NCBI GenBank assembly: GCA_002414665.1
Contig: DIAF01000047.1
Location: 6,671-55,890, forward strand
Source: Halieaceae bacterium UBA5085
Lineage (GTDB): Bacteria > Pseudomonadota > Gammaproteobacteria > Pseudomonadales > Halieaceae
Reading direction: 5' to 3'
Length of the DNA: 49,220 nt
Under the pieces are notes generated by a model. The model saw only the letters and a program-made list of their open reading frames with translations. It had not been told where the DNA came from and searched no databases. Numbering within the stretch: the stretch's first letter is position 1; every line of letters begins with the position of its first letter. Shown here piece by piece: positions 33,182-41,378 of the stretch. The position numbers and the translations under genes were made by a program.

Positions 33182-35041
33182 CTAGAACGCCACCGAGAAG
33201 CTGAGGGAGACAAAGTCACGATCCTTCAGCTCGTCATAATCTGCCCCGAAGAAACTGGTATAGGACAGATCGGCGCGGTACACGTTGAGGTAGTCTGCCG
33301 TAAGACCCACACTCAGGGCTATACGGTCCTCGACAAAGTTCGGTGCCGGCGAATTGCCCCGCACATCGTGCGACCATGCCATATTGGGCGTCAGGTTGAT
33401 ACCCGCCAGGACGTCGGTGTATTCCAGCCCGGCACGCACCCGGTAGCCCCAGGAGAAATCATCGGTGAAGCCGTCATTGGTGCAGTAGTCGCTGTTGCTG
33501 TTGGGGCGAATACCGGCAAAGGCTTCTGCCGCGGGGTGGGAATCACAGGCAATGGGGGACCCGGGCCACAGGGCAAAGTTGCTGGCGAAGGGCTCAAAGT
33601 CACCCACGCCGTAGTTGGGCGAACGACCGTAGTTGATACTGTCATCCATACCGTTCAGCCACACGGCACCCACTTCACTGGCGAAAGACAACCGCTGGGC
33701 CCCGAGCACCTGCTCGAAAAACTTGATGAATGTCATCTGGAACTGGGTGTAGGACACGTCGTCGTAGCCCGCGACATAGCCACCGGGGCCCTGCTCAAGC
33801 GAGCGCGACAGCATACGCGACCACTCCGCAGCCGAGCCCAAGGCCACCGCCTGCAACAGGTCCGTGGTGTTGATCTGCAGCGGGAAGTCCGGGCGGTAGC
33901 TCAACTCCCCGGACACCGCCCAGTCACCCACATTGGTCGCGAATGTCAGGCCCCAGAGTTCAATATCCTCGGGGAACTCGAAGAAGAACTCGGGGTTGGC
34001 ACCAAAGTTCACCGGCAGGCCGAAACTTTGTGTGGCGTTGGTGGCGCTGAAGATCGGGGTGCGGCTGTGATAGTTCATGTAGTAAAGGCCGAACTCGGTG
34101 CCGTTCAGCTCCTCGACATAGTAGCGCAGTGCCAGACCCCACTGACCGGAATCGGAGGCTTCCACATCGGCGCCCCGGGGCAGGATCAGGCCGGCGGCTT
34201 CTGCCTCGCCATCCGGGATGGCGTTGGAGATGGTGAGGTAATCACAGCCGCCACCGTAGGGGTCCGCAGCGTTCCAGTAGGTACCGCACTCATCGAGAAT
34301 GGTGCGCTGCCAGTCATACTGCACAAAGCCTTCCACGCTGAGGTCGTAGGTGAGACCGTAGTTGGCATAGACCATGCCGACGGGCAGCAGCGCCTCCTTG
34401 ATTTCCGAACCGGGCTTGCGCAGGGCGGTGACGTCGAAGGGATTGATGACGTTCACGCCATTCTGGATAAACGTGCTTTCACCCCAGCTCAGCACCATGT
34501 TGCCGGCGCGCAACTCGAGGGGGCTTTCACCCACCTGGAAACTGCCGTACACGTAATAGTCGAGAAACTCGATGCCGCTGTACTGCGCCAGCGACTCGAA
34601 GTCGGAGGTATCGAGCTTGCGGTTGGGCCGGTAACCGTTGGCCGCGTGGCCGTGGGGTACATCACTGGTACCCACCTCGTGGTCATACCAATACTTCACC
34701 CGGGTGAACATGCCGTAGTTCTCTGCCGCCAGTTCGAGATCGTGGATACCCCGTACCTGCAGGGAAAACATGTCGCCCTTGTCGTAGTTGAGGTTGCCGT
34801 CATCCGCTGTACTCGAGGACGCCCGGCCCTCGCCACCCGTGTTTCCCGGCGACAGCACGCCGAGGTCGGCGGATTCTGTGCGCCAGCTGGCACCCACGGA
34901 AATGTTTGACGAGAAATTGCCTTCGAAGGGACCCAACTGAAAGGTTTGGGCCGCCGTGGGGAGCGCCATGCCGGCGGCCGCCAGGGCGAGTATCAACGTG
35001 GATTTGCGATGCGGAATAAAGCGTCCGGGCTGTTTTTTCAC
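33182..35041 (-). CDS. DUF1302 family outer-membrane protein
   Basis: A 619-residue exported protein and probable beta-barrel. After the signal (STLILALAAAGMALPTAAQ), the typical DUF1302 opening FQLGPFEGNFSSNISVGAS is seen, then long stretches of alternating strands and a C-terminal strand ending FVSLSFSVAF with terminal Phe, the BAM recognition signal. It starts at GTG with AGGAGAG upstream. It is first in the DUF1302-DUF1329-YCF48-RND operon and is likely the outer-membrane component of that system. The substrate is not known; relatives are linked to hydrophobic carbon sources, steroids or esters. Confidence 0.9.
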   Translation of the reverse strand: MKKQPGRFIPHRKSTLILALAAAGMALPTAAQTFQLGPFEGNFSSNISVGASWRTESADLGVLSPGNTGGEGRASSSTADDGNLNYDKGDMFSLQVRGIHDLELAAENYGMFTRVKYWYDHEVGTSDVPHGHAANGYRPNRKLDTSDFESLAQYSGIEFLDYYVYGSFQVGESPLELRAGNMVLSWGESTFIQNGVNVINPFDVTALRKPGSEIKEALLPVGMVYANYGLTYDLSVEGFVQYDWQRTILDECGTYWNAADPYGGGCDYLTISNAIPDGEAEAAGLILPRGADVEASDSGQWGLALRYYVEELNGTEFGLYYMNYHSRTPIFSATNATQSFGLPVNFGANPEFFFEFPEDIELWGLTFATNVGDWAVSGELSYRPDFPLQINTTDLLQAVALGSAAEWSRMLSRSLEQGPGGYVAGYDDVSYTQFQMTFIKFFEQVLGAQRLSFASEVGAVWLNGMDDSINYGRSPNYGVGDFEPFASNFALWPGSPIACDSHPAAEAFAGIRPNSNSDYCTNDGFTDDFSWGYRVRAGLEYTDVLAGINLTPNMAWSHDVRGNSPAPNFVEDRIALSVGLTADYLNVYRADLSYTSFFGADYDELKDRDFVSLSFSVAF

Positions 35042-35226
35042 TGTCAGCTCTCCTGCTGTCTCTTGTTAGGACTTATATAGCACTAGGATAGCAGTATCAC
35101 CCGGGGCGAGCACGGGTATCTTGTTCAGGATCAATTTTTGCCCATATCGCAATATACCGCGCACAGCCATTCACGGTGGGGTACAGGGGCCCTATACTGC
35201 AGTCTGGCATGGAATAGACGATACAC
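35042..35226. promoter_or_regulatory. Divergent promoter region, DUF1302 operon and PNPOx-like gene
   Basis: 185 bases between divergent starts. The left end carries the AGGAGAG ribosome-binding site of the DUF1302 gene and an AT-rich block (TTATATAGCACTAGGATA) suitable for a -10 region. No clear operator palindrome was found. Confidence 0.4.
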
Positions 35227-35697
35227 ATGACACCGACACTGAAGGGCCCCTGGTCCCTGGAAGACACCTACGGCTTTCTGCGCGAAAGCACCTTCCCGCT
35301 GAGGCTCGCCAGTACCGGCCATGACGGCTACCCGCGCGTGGTGTCGGTGTGGTATGCGTTTGCTGAAAACACGCTGCTGTGCGTGTCCCACCGCAAATCG
35401 GCGCTGGTGAAACTGCTGCAACGCGACCCGCGAGTCGGCTTTGAAATATCGCCCAACGAGCCTCCTTACCACGGGGCTCGCGGGCAGGGTCGGGCCAGCC
35501 TTGCCCCATTGGGTGACAGCGATCTGCTGGAAGTGCTGCTGGAGCGCTACCTGGGGCAGCAGGAATCGCGAGTCGGCAACTGGCTGCTATCGCGCAAGGC
35601 TGAGGAGATGCTGATCCGCGTGGAACCGGAGCGGATCTTCACCTGGGACTACCGCCAGCGGATGGCCGACATCACACCGGATCAGGCAGCACAATAA
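35227..35697 (+). CDS. Pyridoxamine 5'-phosphate oxidase-like FMN/heme-binding protein
   Basis: A 156-residue split-barrel flavin-fold protein. RLASTGHDGYPRVVSVWYAF and KSALVKLLQRDPRVGFEIS are the conserved strands and phosphate-contact region of the PNPOx-like superfamily. Small members often bind FMN, F420 or heme and reduce small organic substrates; the true PdxH substrate-binding residues are not obvious, so vitamin B6 synthesis is unlikely. The 3' end overlaps the convergent UspA gene by 26 bases. The function is not determined. Confidence 0.8.
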   Translation: MTPTLKGPWSLEDTYGFLRESTFPLRLASTGHDGYPRVVSVWYAFAENTLLCVSHRKSALVKLLQRDPRVGFEISPNEPPYHGARGQGRASLAPLGDSDLLEVLLERYLGQQESRVGNWLLSRKAEEMLIRVEPERIFTWDYRQRMADITPDQAAQ

Positions 35698-36418
35698 CGG
35701 GTACCGGAATCTTCGCCAGCAGCTGCGCATCCTCATCTGCAAGCGCAATGAACTCTGCGCGATGCAGGAGCAGTGCGCCGCTGCCGGCACGCTGCAACTG
35801 GCGTTCAAGCTCCTGCGCTGAACGCGCCTGCAGCGGTTCGACCGCATTGCACAGCGGTAACTGCAGCAGTTCCGGCGGCACCGGTTGTGACAGCACACGC
35901 AGCGGTCCGGGGCGCAACGGTGCCTTTTCATCGTAAACAAGCACCATGCAGGGGGCCTGCAACAACAGTGCACGACAGGTCGAGCCAAGCCGCACCCCAC
36001 CGCAGTAGGCGGACAGCCCGGCCTTGCCCAGCACCAGCATATCGGCAGGGCCGACCTGCGCCAGCGTGGCGGCGACAACACTACCGCGGCTCACCTGCAA
36101 TGAATAGCGAATGCTGCGCCCGGTCGCCGCGGACTCCAGCGCACGACTGACCTGTCGCAACTGCCGCGCCAATGTCGCCTGCATCGCCGATGCGGTGAGC
36201 GGCCGGGCCAGCCCGGTACGTGCCCCGACTTCCCGCGCAAACGGGAAGTCAGCCGAGCGCAGCAGGTTTTCGTCTTCCACATAGAGCGCCACCAGCTCCG
36301 CCTGGTGCGCATGCGCAAGCTCTACCGCGGCCTGCAACGCCGCCAGGCTGTGGCGAGACGCATCAAGCATGGCGAGCACCCGACGCGCCTGCTGGCGCTG
36401 CAAGGCCTCACTGTTCAT
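35672..36418 (-). CDS. Universal stress protein (UspA family)
   Basis: A 248-residue protein. The first half is a full Usp domain: RRVLAMLDASRHSLAALQAA is the N-terminal strand and helix, ELVALYVEDENLLRSADFPF follows, and ADMLVLGKAGLSAY followed by a G-x9-G(S/T)-type segment (GGVRLGSTCRALL) is the ATP-binding signature. The second half is a degenerate extension. The start at 36418 is preferred over upstream ATGs because it begins at the Usp domain and overlaps the Lon-like gene by 11 bases. Operon pairing with a Lon-like protease suggests a stress-response unit (inference). Confidence 0.83.
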   Translation of the reverse strand: MNSEALQRQQARRVLAMLDASRHSLAALQAAVELAHAHQAELVALYVEDENLLRSADFPFAREVGARTGLARPLTASAMQATLARQLRQVSRALESAATGRSIRYSLQVSRGSVVAATLAQVGPADMLVLGKAGLSAYCGGVRLGSTCRALLLQAPCMVLVYDEKAPLRPGPLRVLSQPVPPELLQLPLCNAVEPLQARSAQELERQLQRAGSGALLLHRAEFIALADEDAQLLAKIPVPVIVLPDPV

Positions 36419-38801
36419 CGTCCGCCTCCTCCCCGGGTGACGCAGCGGCCTCGGCGGTATCGTCATCAGCCCGCGCCGCTTTGACCACCGCCGAAAACGC
36501 CGCGAGTCGCCCGGTGACCCGCCGATCCAGCTCGGCCTGCGCAAGGCCGGTCAGCAGCGCCAGGGCGTCGTCCACATGGTGAATGGCGTAAATGCGGAAG
36601 TGTCCGGCCTCGACGGCGGCACGCACCTCCTGCTTCAGCATCAGGTGCTCGACATTGCTCGCTGGCAGCAATACCGCATTGCCCTCCACAGCACCGCGCG
36701 CGGCGCAGACATCGAAGAAGCCCTCGATCTTCTCGTTGACGCCCCCGACAGCCTGCACTTCGCCCCGCTGGTTCACCGAACCGGTCACCGCAAACGCCTG
36801 ATTCAACGGCACCTTGCTGATGGCCGACACCAGGGCACAGATCTCCGCCACCGAGGCACTGTCACCGTCCACGCCCCCGTAGGACTGTTCGAACGCGAGG
36901 CTGGCGGACAGCGACAGCGTGCTGTCCGGCGCGTAGCGGTTCGCCAGATAGCGGGCGATGATCATCACACCCTTGGTGTGTATCCGCCCCCCCATGCGCG
37001 CTTCGCGCTCGATATCGACCAGTTGGCCACTGCCCGGTCGCGCCGTGGCTGTAATGCGCGATGGCTGGCCAAAGGCAAAGTCGCCAAGTGACAGCACCGA
37101 CAAACCGTTGACCTGCCCAACAACCTCGCCCTGGGTGTCAATCATGACGATGCCGCGATGGATTGCCTCATGACTGCGCTCGCGCAGCCGACTGGCCCGC
37201 CGCAACTGTTGCGCGATCGCGGTTTCCACGTGTTCGCGCCCAATCGTCGCCGCTCCCGCCTCCTTCGCCCAGTGCTGCGCTTCCCGCAGCAGGTCGCGCA
37301 GCTCACGCTGGCGCGCGGTCAGCTTGCGCTGGTCCGAGGCCAGGCGACTGGCGCGCTCGATCACGGCAGCAACACCGCCGCGATCGAGGGGCTGCAGGCC
37401 GGCATCCCGGGCCAGTGTCGCAATCATCCGCGCATAGAGCGCCTGATTGGCGGGATCGCGGTCCAGCGTATCCTCCAGGTCTGCCTGCACCTTGAACAGC
37501 TCCAGGAACTCCGGGTCGTGTTCGCACAACAGGTAATAGAACAGACGCTCCCCCAGCAGCACCACCTTCACATCCAGCGGAATGGGTTCGGGCTCCAGGC
37601 TCACTGTGCTGATCAGGCCGTAGGCCTGTTCAAGGCTCTCGGTGCGGATCTGCCCCGCGCGCAGCACCCGCTTCAGCGTCTCCCAGGCACCGGGCTGGGT
37701 CAGCAGCCCGCGCACATCGAGCACCAGATAACCACCGTTGGCGCGATGCAGTGCGCCGGCACGGATCAGTGAGAAATCCGTCACCAGGGTGCCGTTGTGC
37801 ACATGATGCTCGGTGCGCCCTACCAGATGCTGGTGGCTGGGCAGGTCCTGATAGACCACCGGAGCACCCTTGGTCTCAGCGTTGTCTACCAGCAGATTGA
37901 CCTGAAAGCGGCTGAACACCGCCTCGGGGGACAACTCCGGATTCTCGGCCAGAAACGCGGCCGCGTGCGACAACACCGCCTGACGACAGGCATCGAGGTG
38001 TTCCAGCACCGCGGGCTGCTGCCGATAGCGCTCTTCCAGCTCGGTCAGGGGCGCGCTGATGGCGCTGGTCAGCATCTCGGCATTGAGAGTATCCACCTGC
38101 TGACGCAGCTCCCTGGCCAGCAGGGGCATCTGGCGGATGGCCTGGGTCAGCTTGCGCTGCAGAATCTCCACCGTAGCCTCAATGCGCTCCTTGTCCGCCT
38201 TGGGCAAGGCGCGAAAATCCTCAGGCGACATCATCGTTTCGCTATCGGCCTTGCCGTCCACTGGCGCGAAGGTGAAACCGTTGGGTGTAGAGACCAGCAG
38301 GATGTCCTGCTCGCGCGCTTCACGGCGAATGGCCTCGATGGCATCGCGCTGACGCTCCCCCATGGCCTGGTTCAGGTCCTGCAGGCGATTCTGGTATTCC
38401 TCGCTCTCCAGCAGCGCGGGTATGGCCGCCCGAAGTTCGTCGACCAGCTGGGTAAGGTCGGCCACCAGTTGCCGACCCATGCCGGCGGGCAGCGCCAGAT
38501 ACCGCGGTGACGTGGGGTCGTCAAAATTGTAGCGGTAAGCCCAGTCACCGGGCCTGTCCTCCGCCGCCGCGCGCTGCGCCAGAAACTGCTCCACCAGATC
38601 GTGACGCCCGTGGCCGGGATCTCCCAGCACGTAGAGGTTGAAGCCGTCGCTGCGAATGGCGGTGCCAAAACTCAGCGCGTCGCGCGCCCGGTCGTGACCG
38701 TACAGCAGGTCCAGAGGCTCCAGACCTTCCGTGGTAGTGAAATCGAAACCCTCGCCCGAGCAGGCGCGGTAAATCTGTTCCGCGGCCAGTGGTTCCAGCA
38801 T
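36408..38801 (-). CDS. Lon-like AAA/S16 protease
   Basis: A 797-residue Lon-related protease. An N-terminal AAA-like domain has a P-loop-like VLGDPGHGRHDLV in which Arg replaces the Walker A Lys. A long helical region follows (residues about 150-290). The C-terminal S16 peptidase domain has the catalytic dyad S648 (GVDGDSASVAE) and K691 (GGVNEKIEGFF); the spacing of 43 equals that of E. coli Lon. ATP-dependence is uncertain because of the P-loop change, though this Arg may be normal in the subfamily. The start at 38801 is backed by AGGAGGG, whereas the frame continues upstream to 38855 without such a site. Confidence 0.88.
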   Translation of the reverse strand: MLEPLAAEQIYRACSGEGFDFTTTEGLEPLDLLYGHDRARDALSFGTAIRSDGFNLYVLGDPGHGRHDLVEQFLAQRAAAEDRPGDWAYRYNFDDPTSPRYLALPAGMGRQLVADLTQLVDELRAAIPALLESEEYQNRLQDLNQAMGERQRDAIEAIRREAREQDILLVSTPNGFTFAPVDGKADSETMMSPEDFRALPKADKERIEATVEILQRKLTQAIRQMPLLARELRQQVDTLNAEMLTSAISAPLTELEERYRQQPAVLEHLDACRQAVLSHAAAFLAENPELSPEAVFSRFQVNLLVDNAETKGAPVVYQDLPSHQHLVGRTEHHVHNGTLVTDFSLIRAGALHRANGGYLVLDVRGLLTQPGAWETLKRVLRAGQIRTESLEQAYGLISTVSLEPEPIPLDVKVVLLGERLFYYLLCEHDPEFLELFKVQADLEDTLDRDPANQALYARMIATLARDAGLQPLDRGGVAAVIERASRLASDQRKLTARQRELRDLLREAQHWAKEAGAATIGREHVETAIAQQLRRASRLRERSHEAIHRGIVMIDTQGEVVGQVNGLSVLSLGDFAFGQPSRITATARPGSGQLVDIEREARMGGRIHTKGVMIIARYLANRYAPDSTLSLSASLAFEQSYGGVDGDSASVAEICALVSAISKVPLNQAFAVTGSVNQRGEVQAVGGVNEKIEGFFDVCAARGAVEGNAVLLPASNVEHLMLKQEVRAAVEAGHFRIYAIHHVDDALALLTGLAQAELDRRVTGRLAAFSAVVKAARADDDTAEAAASPGEEADDEQ

Positions 38802-38859
38802 TGAACGCCCTCCTTTGCAACATCGGGAGAGGGCATCATAGCAGGCGGCTGGCAAAAAA

Positions 38860-38884
38860 AACCCGAGGCAAGTGACCTCGGGTT
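38860..38884 (-). terminator. Rho-independent terminator
   Basis: On the minus strand AACCCGAGG pairs with CCTCGGGTT (38860-38868 with 38876-38884), and the stem is followed by a run of eight T. It terminates the small secreted-protein gene that ends at 38903, before the Lon-like gene. Confidence 0.85.
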
Positions 38885-38902
38885 CACCGCTACAGGCAGC
38901 GC

Positions 38903-39184
38903 CTAGATAGACAGTTCCAGCTTGCGTGACAGCCGGTCTTCCAGCTGTTCGTCCAGCTTGCGTGAAATCGCCTCGGCGGACACTGCCAGTTCACGCTCCA
39001 CCGCCTCTGCCTGCGCCTGCTCTTCAGCACGCGTGGCCGGTTGCCATTCTGCGCTCAGCGCCGGTTCGTTCATGGCCAGCAGCATGCGGCCCTCCTGTTC
39101 GGCCGTCTGCGCAAAGGCGGTGCTGCCCAGGGCAGCGGTAAGCGCCAGGGTGCCGAGCCTGGCTGTTGCAGCCAACATTTTCAT
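38903..39184 (-). CDS. Small secreted protein of unknown function
   Basis: A 93-residue protein. The N-terminus MKMLAATARLGTLALTAALG then STAFA is a clean signal peptide, cut near AFA. The mature part is a charged helix-rich chain (EEQAQAEAVERELAVSAEAI, LDEQLEDRLSRKLELSI) with predicted coiled-coil character. A GAGGAG ribosome-binding site lies just upstream of ATG at 39184. It is followed by a strong terminator and preceded by a GTTACC/GGTAAC inverted repeat. No family recognised. Confidence 0.75.
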   Translation of the reverse strand: MKMLAATARLGTLALTAALGSTAFAQTAEQEGRMLLAMNEPALSAEWQPATRAEEQAQAEAVERELAVSAEAISRKLDEQLEDRLSRKLELSI

Positions 39185-39248
39185 TTCCACTCTCCTCAGA
39201 TGCCGGCAAGGGTTGCAGACCATCTGCCACCTCTCGTCTTGCCGATTT

Positions 39249-39273
39249 GTTACCACACTTCACATATGGTAAC
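39249..39273. promoter_or_regulatory. Inverted repeat upstream of the small secreted protein gene
   Basis: GTTACC (39249-39254) and GGTAAC (39268-39273) are separated by 13 bases and lie 65-89 bases upstream of the start at 39184. Size and spacing suit a dimeric regulator. The regulator is not identifiable here. Confidence 0.35.
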
Positions 39274-39401
39274 GCTTTTACTCGTTTTAAAGGTGAATGG
39301 ATCATGAATTGTTTGTCATGATCGCCGCTCTAAGGCCAGTAAATTCTCTTTTGGCTCTAGATAGGTATCTTAAATTACTGTTTTATAACGTTTTTTAAAT
39401 A

Positions 39402-39420
39402 CCCGACTAAATTAATCGGG
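39402..39420. repeat. AT-rich imperfect palindrome
   Basis: CCCGA-CTAAATTAA-TCGGG is nearly symmetrical. It lies 50 bases downstream of the beta-lactamase-like gene end (39470) and could be a weak terminator, but the T-tract on the minus strand is poor. The surrounding 39185-39469 region is notably AT-rich. Confidence 0.35.
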
Positions 39421-39469
39421 AAATTGTGAAAATTACCGTACCGGTATTGTCCAGAGTGTTACCTGCGCG

Positions 39470-40801
39470 TTAGAGCCTCGACAGCAGGTCGCCCATCTTC
39501 TGCGCCAGCGGGTAGTCCCCCGCCGTCCAGCCCAGACGCACCAGCACCAGCGCCTGATCGGGCAATACGAGCACCGCCTGCCCCCGGTTACCCAGCATGG
39601 CAAAAGCGTTGCGCGGCAGGCCGGGCCAACGGAGTTCAGCGCCACCGCCGTTCAGCCACAGCTGATAGCCGTAGCGTGGGTCGTTCCGGCTGCTATTCGG
39701 TCGGGTCGCGCGGACAACCCAGCCCGGCGGCAGAAAGGGCCGCCCGTTGACCAAACCCTGGTCCAGCAGGAGCCTGCCCAGCCGAACCCAGTCACGGGCA
39801 GTGGCGTAGACGAAGGAACTGGCGACCACAATGCCAGCCGGGTCCACTTCCAGCACCGCGCCGTGCATCCCCAGTGGCTGCAGCACTTCGCGGTGCAGAA
39901 AATCCAGCTGTGCCTGCGGCCCGCCGAGCCGCTCAGCGGCGAAGCGCGCGAGAAGATTGGTCGTGCCCGAGGAATAATAGAAGCGCTCGCCGGGCACGCC
40001 CTCAGGCGGGCTGGCCAGTGCCACCGCCGAGGCGCTGGGTGCGTGAAACAGCATCCGCGTGGAATCGCTGCCCGGCACGTAGTCCTCTTGCCAGTCCAGC
40101 CCGGAGGTCATCTGCAACAACTGTGTCAGGCTGATGCGCGCGCGATCATCATGGGCCCATTCAGGGAACAGCGGCCCCGGCACATTCCCGGGAATGAGTT
40201 CCAGTGCCTGCATGCGGCCGATCACAATCGCCATCAGGGATTTTCCCATCGACCAGCCCAGCAGGCGGGAATCGGCAGTGAAGCCCGGCGCGTAGCTCTC
40301 TGCAATCAGCCTGTTTCCCTGCAGCACCAGCAGGGCGCGAGTCTGCAACCCTTCAGCGTTATCGGCCCTGAGCAAGGCCTCCGCCGCCTGTTGCGCCGGA
40401 TGCGCGATATCCACATCAAGCGGCATGCCAGGTGACGTTGCAGTGGATGGCACCGACAGCGTATCAAGCCGTGTCGTGTCGCCGGTATCGAGGGTACAGC
40501 CCAGCCCGGGACGGTAGGTCGCCGAGGTTGACGCCAAGCCAAACAGGCTCACCCGCACACGGTCGGCCGTAAAGTCCAGAGACAGCCTGCGATTTACCCC
40601 CGCGTAGCTGGCCAGGTCATCCAGTATGCGCTGGTCGTCAAAGCCGCTGATGAAGCGCCCGGAACAGGCCAGCTTGGCACCGAGTCCGGTGGCGAGCGCG
40701 ACGGCGTTACCCAGCTGCCAGAGCGGGGTACCCAACAAAAAAGGTGGTGCAACGAACAACAGGGTCAACAACGGGAGAACAATCAACAACACACGTTTCA
40801 T
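39470..40801 (-). CDS. Class C beta-lactamase-like serine hydrolase
   Basis: A 443-residue protein. An N-terminal hydrophobic segment (RVLLIVLPLLTLLFVAPPFLL) anchors or exports it. The catalytic core begins near residue 125 with the SxxK motif S184-x-x-K187 in LGWSMGKSLMAIV, a YSS segment (FYYSSGTTNLLAR) replaces the YxN motif, and the C-terminal LGNRGQAVLVLP corresponds to the third motif region. Family members are esterases, peptidases or beta-lactamases. The frame runs further upstream to 41131, but the start at 40801 gives the membrane segment. The divergent MAPEG gene starts 133 bases away. Confidence 0.85.
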   Translation of the reverse strand: MKRVLLIVLPLLTLLFVAPPFLLGTPLWQLGNAVALATGLGAKLACSGRFISGFDDQRILDDLASYAGVNRRLSLDFTADRVRVSLFGLASTSATYRPGLGCTLDTGDTTRLDTLSVPSTATSPGMPLDVDIAHPAQQAAEALLRADNAEGLQTRALLVLQGNRLIAESYAPGFTADSRLLGWSMGKSLMAIVIGRMQALELIPGNVPGPLFPEWAHDDRARISLTQLLQMTSGLDWQEDYVPGSDSTRMLFHAPSASAVALASPPEGVPGERFYYSSGTTNLLARFAAERLGGPQAQLDFLHREVLQPLGMHGAVLEVDPAGIVVASSFVYATARDWVRLGRLLLDQGLVNGRPFLPPGWVVRATRPNSSRNDPRYGYQLWLNGGGAELRWPGLPRNAFAMLGNRGQAVLVLPDQALVLVRLGWTAGDYPLAQKMGDLLSRL

Positions 40802-40934
40802 CGGCGTTTTTCCGTAGCGGCACAGAGAACGGAGCAGCCAGCTTACGCCAGAAAGTGCTGCCCCAGAAACAGGCTTGACGCCGAGCCGCGCGATCAGTTC
40901 TACTCGCCTCACCCCGTTACCGAGAGTGTACGCC

Positions 40935-41369
40935 ATGCCCGCCCTGGAAATCCTTGCCCCCGCCGCCCTCCTCGCCAGCTGGTCCCTGGTTATACTGACC
41001 TGGATGGCCGCCACCCGCCTGCCCGCCATGAGCAAATCGGGGCTGGATCTGTCCAAGCCACAGCCGGGTGGCCGCCGCGGCGCCGACCTCGAAGGGGTAC
41101 TGCCCGACCACGTAAACTGGAAGGCGCACAACTATACGCACCTGCACGAACAGCCCACGGTGTTCTACGCACTGTGCTGCATTCTGGCGATCACCGGCAT
41201 CGACAGCAGCCTCGCGGTGCAGCTGGCCTGGGCCTATCTGCTGCTGCGCATCGCGCACAGCATCGTGCAGGTCACCACCAACTATGTACCGGTGCGTTTC
41301 CTCCTGTTCCTGCTGTCCTCGCTGGCACTTGCCGGGCTGGCTGTCATCGCGGTGCGCGCCACGATCTAG
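40935..41369 (+). CDS. MAPEG family membrane protein
   Basis: A 144-residue integral membrane protein with four predicted helices: ILAPAALLASWSLVILTWMA, the region YALCCILAITGI, LAWAYLLLRIAHSIVQVTTN, and FLLFLLSSLALAGLAVIAV. The pair WKAHNYTHLHEQPTVFYA and AYLLLRIAHSIVQ contains the MAPEG signature with Arg and His/Asn that bind glutathione or lipid in eukaryotic homologues. Bacterial functions are mostly unknown. ATG at 40935 starts the first helix; the open frame begins earlier at 40875. It sits 9 bases before the next gene. Confidence 0.82.
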   Translation: MPALEILAPAALLASWSLVILTWMAATRLPAMSKSGLDLSKPQPGGRRGADLEGVLPDHVNWKAHNYTHLHEQPTVFYALCCILAITGIDSSLAVQLAWAYLLLRIAHSIVQVTTNYVPVRFLLFLLSSLALAGLAVIAVRATI

Positions 41370-41378
41370 GACAACCCC

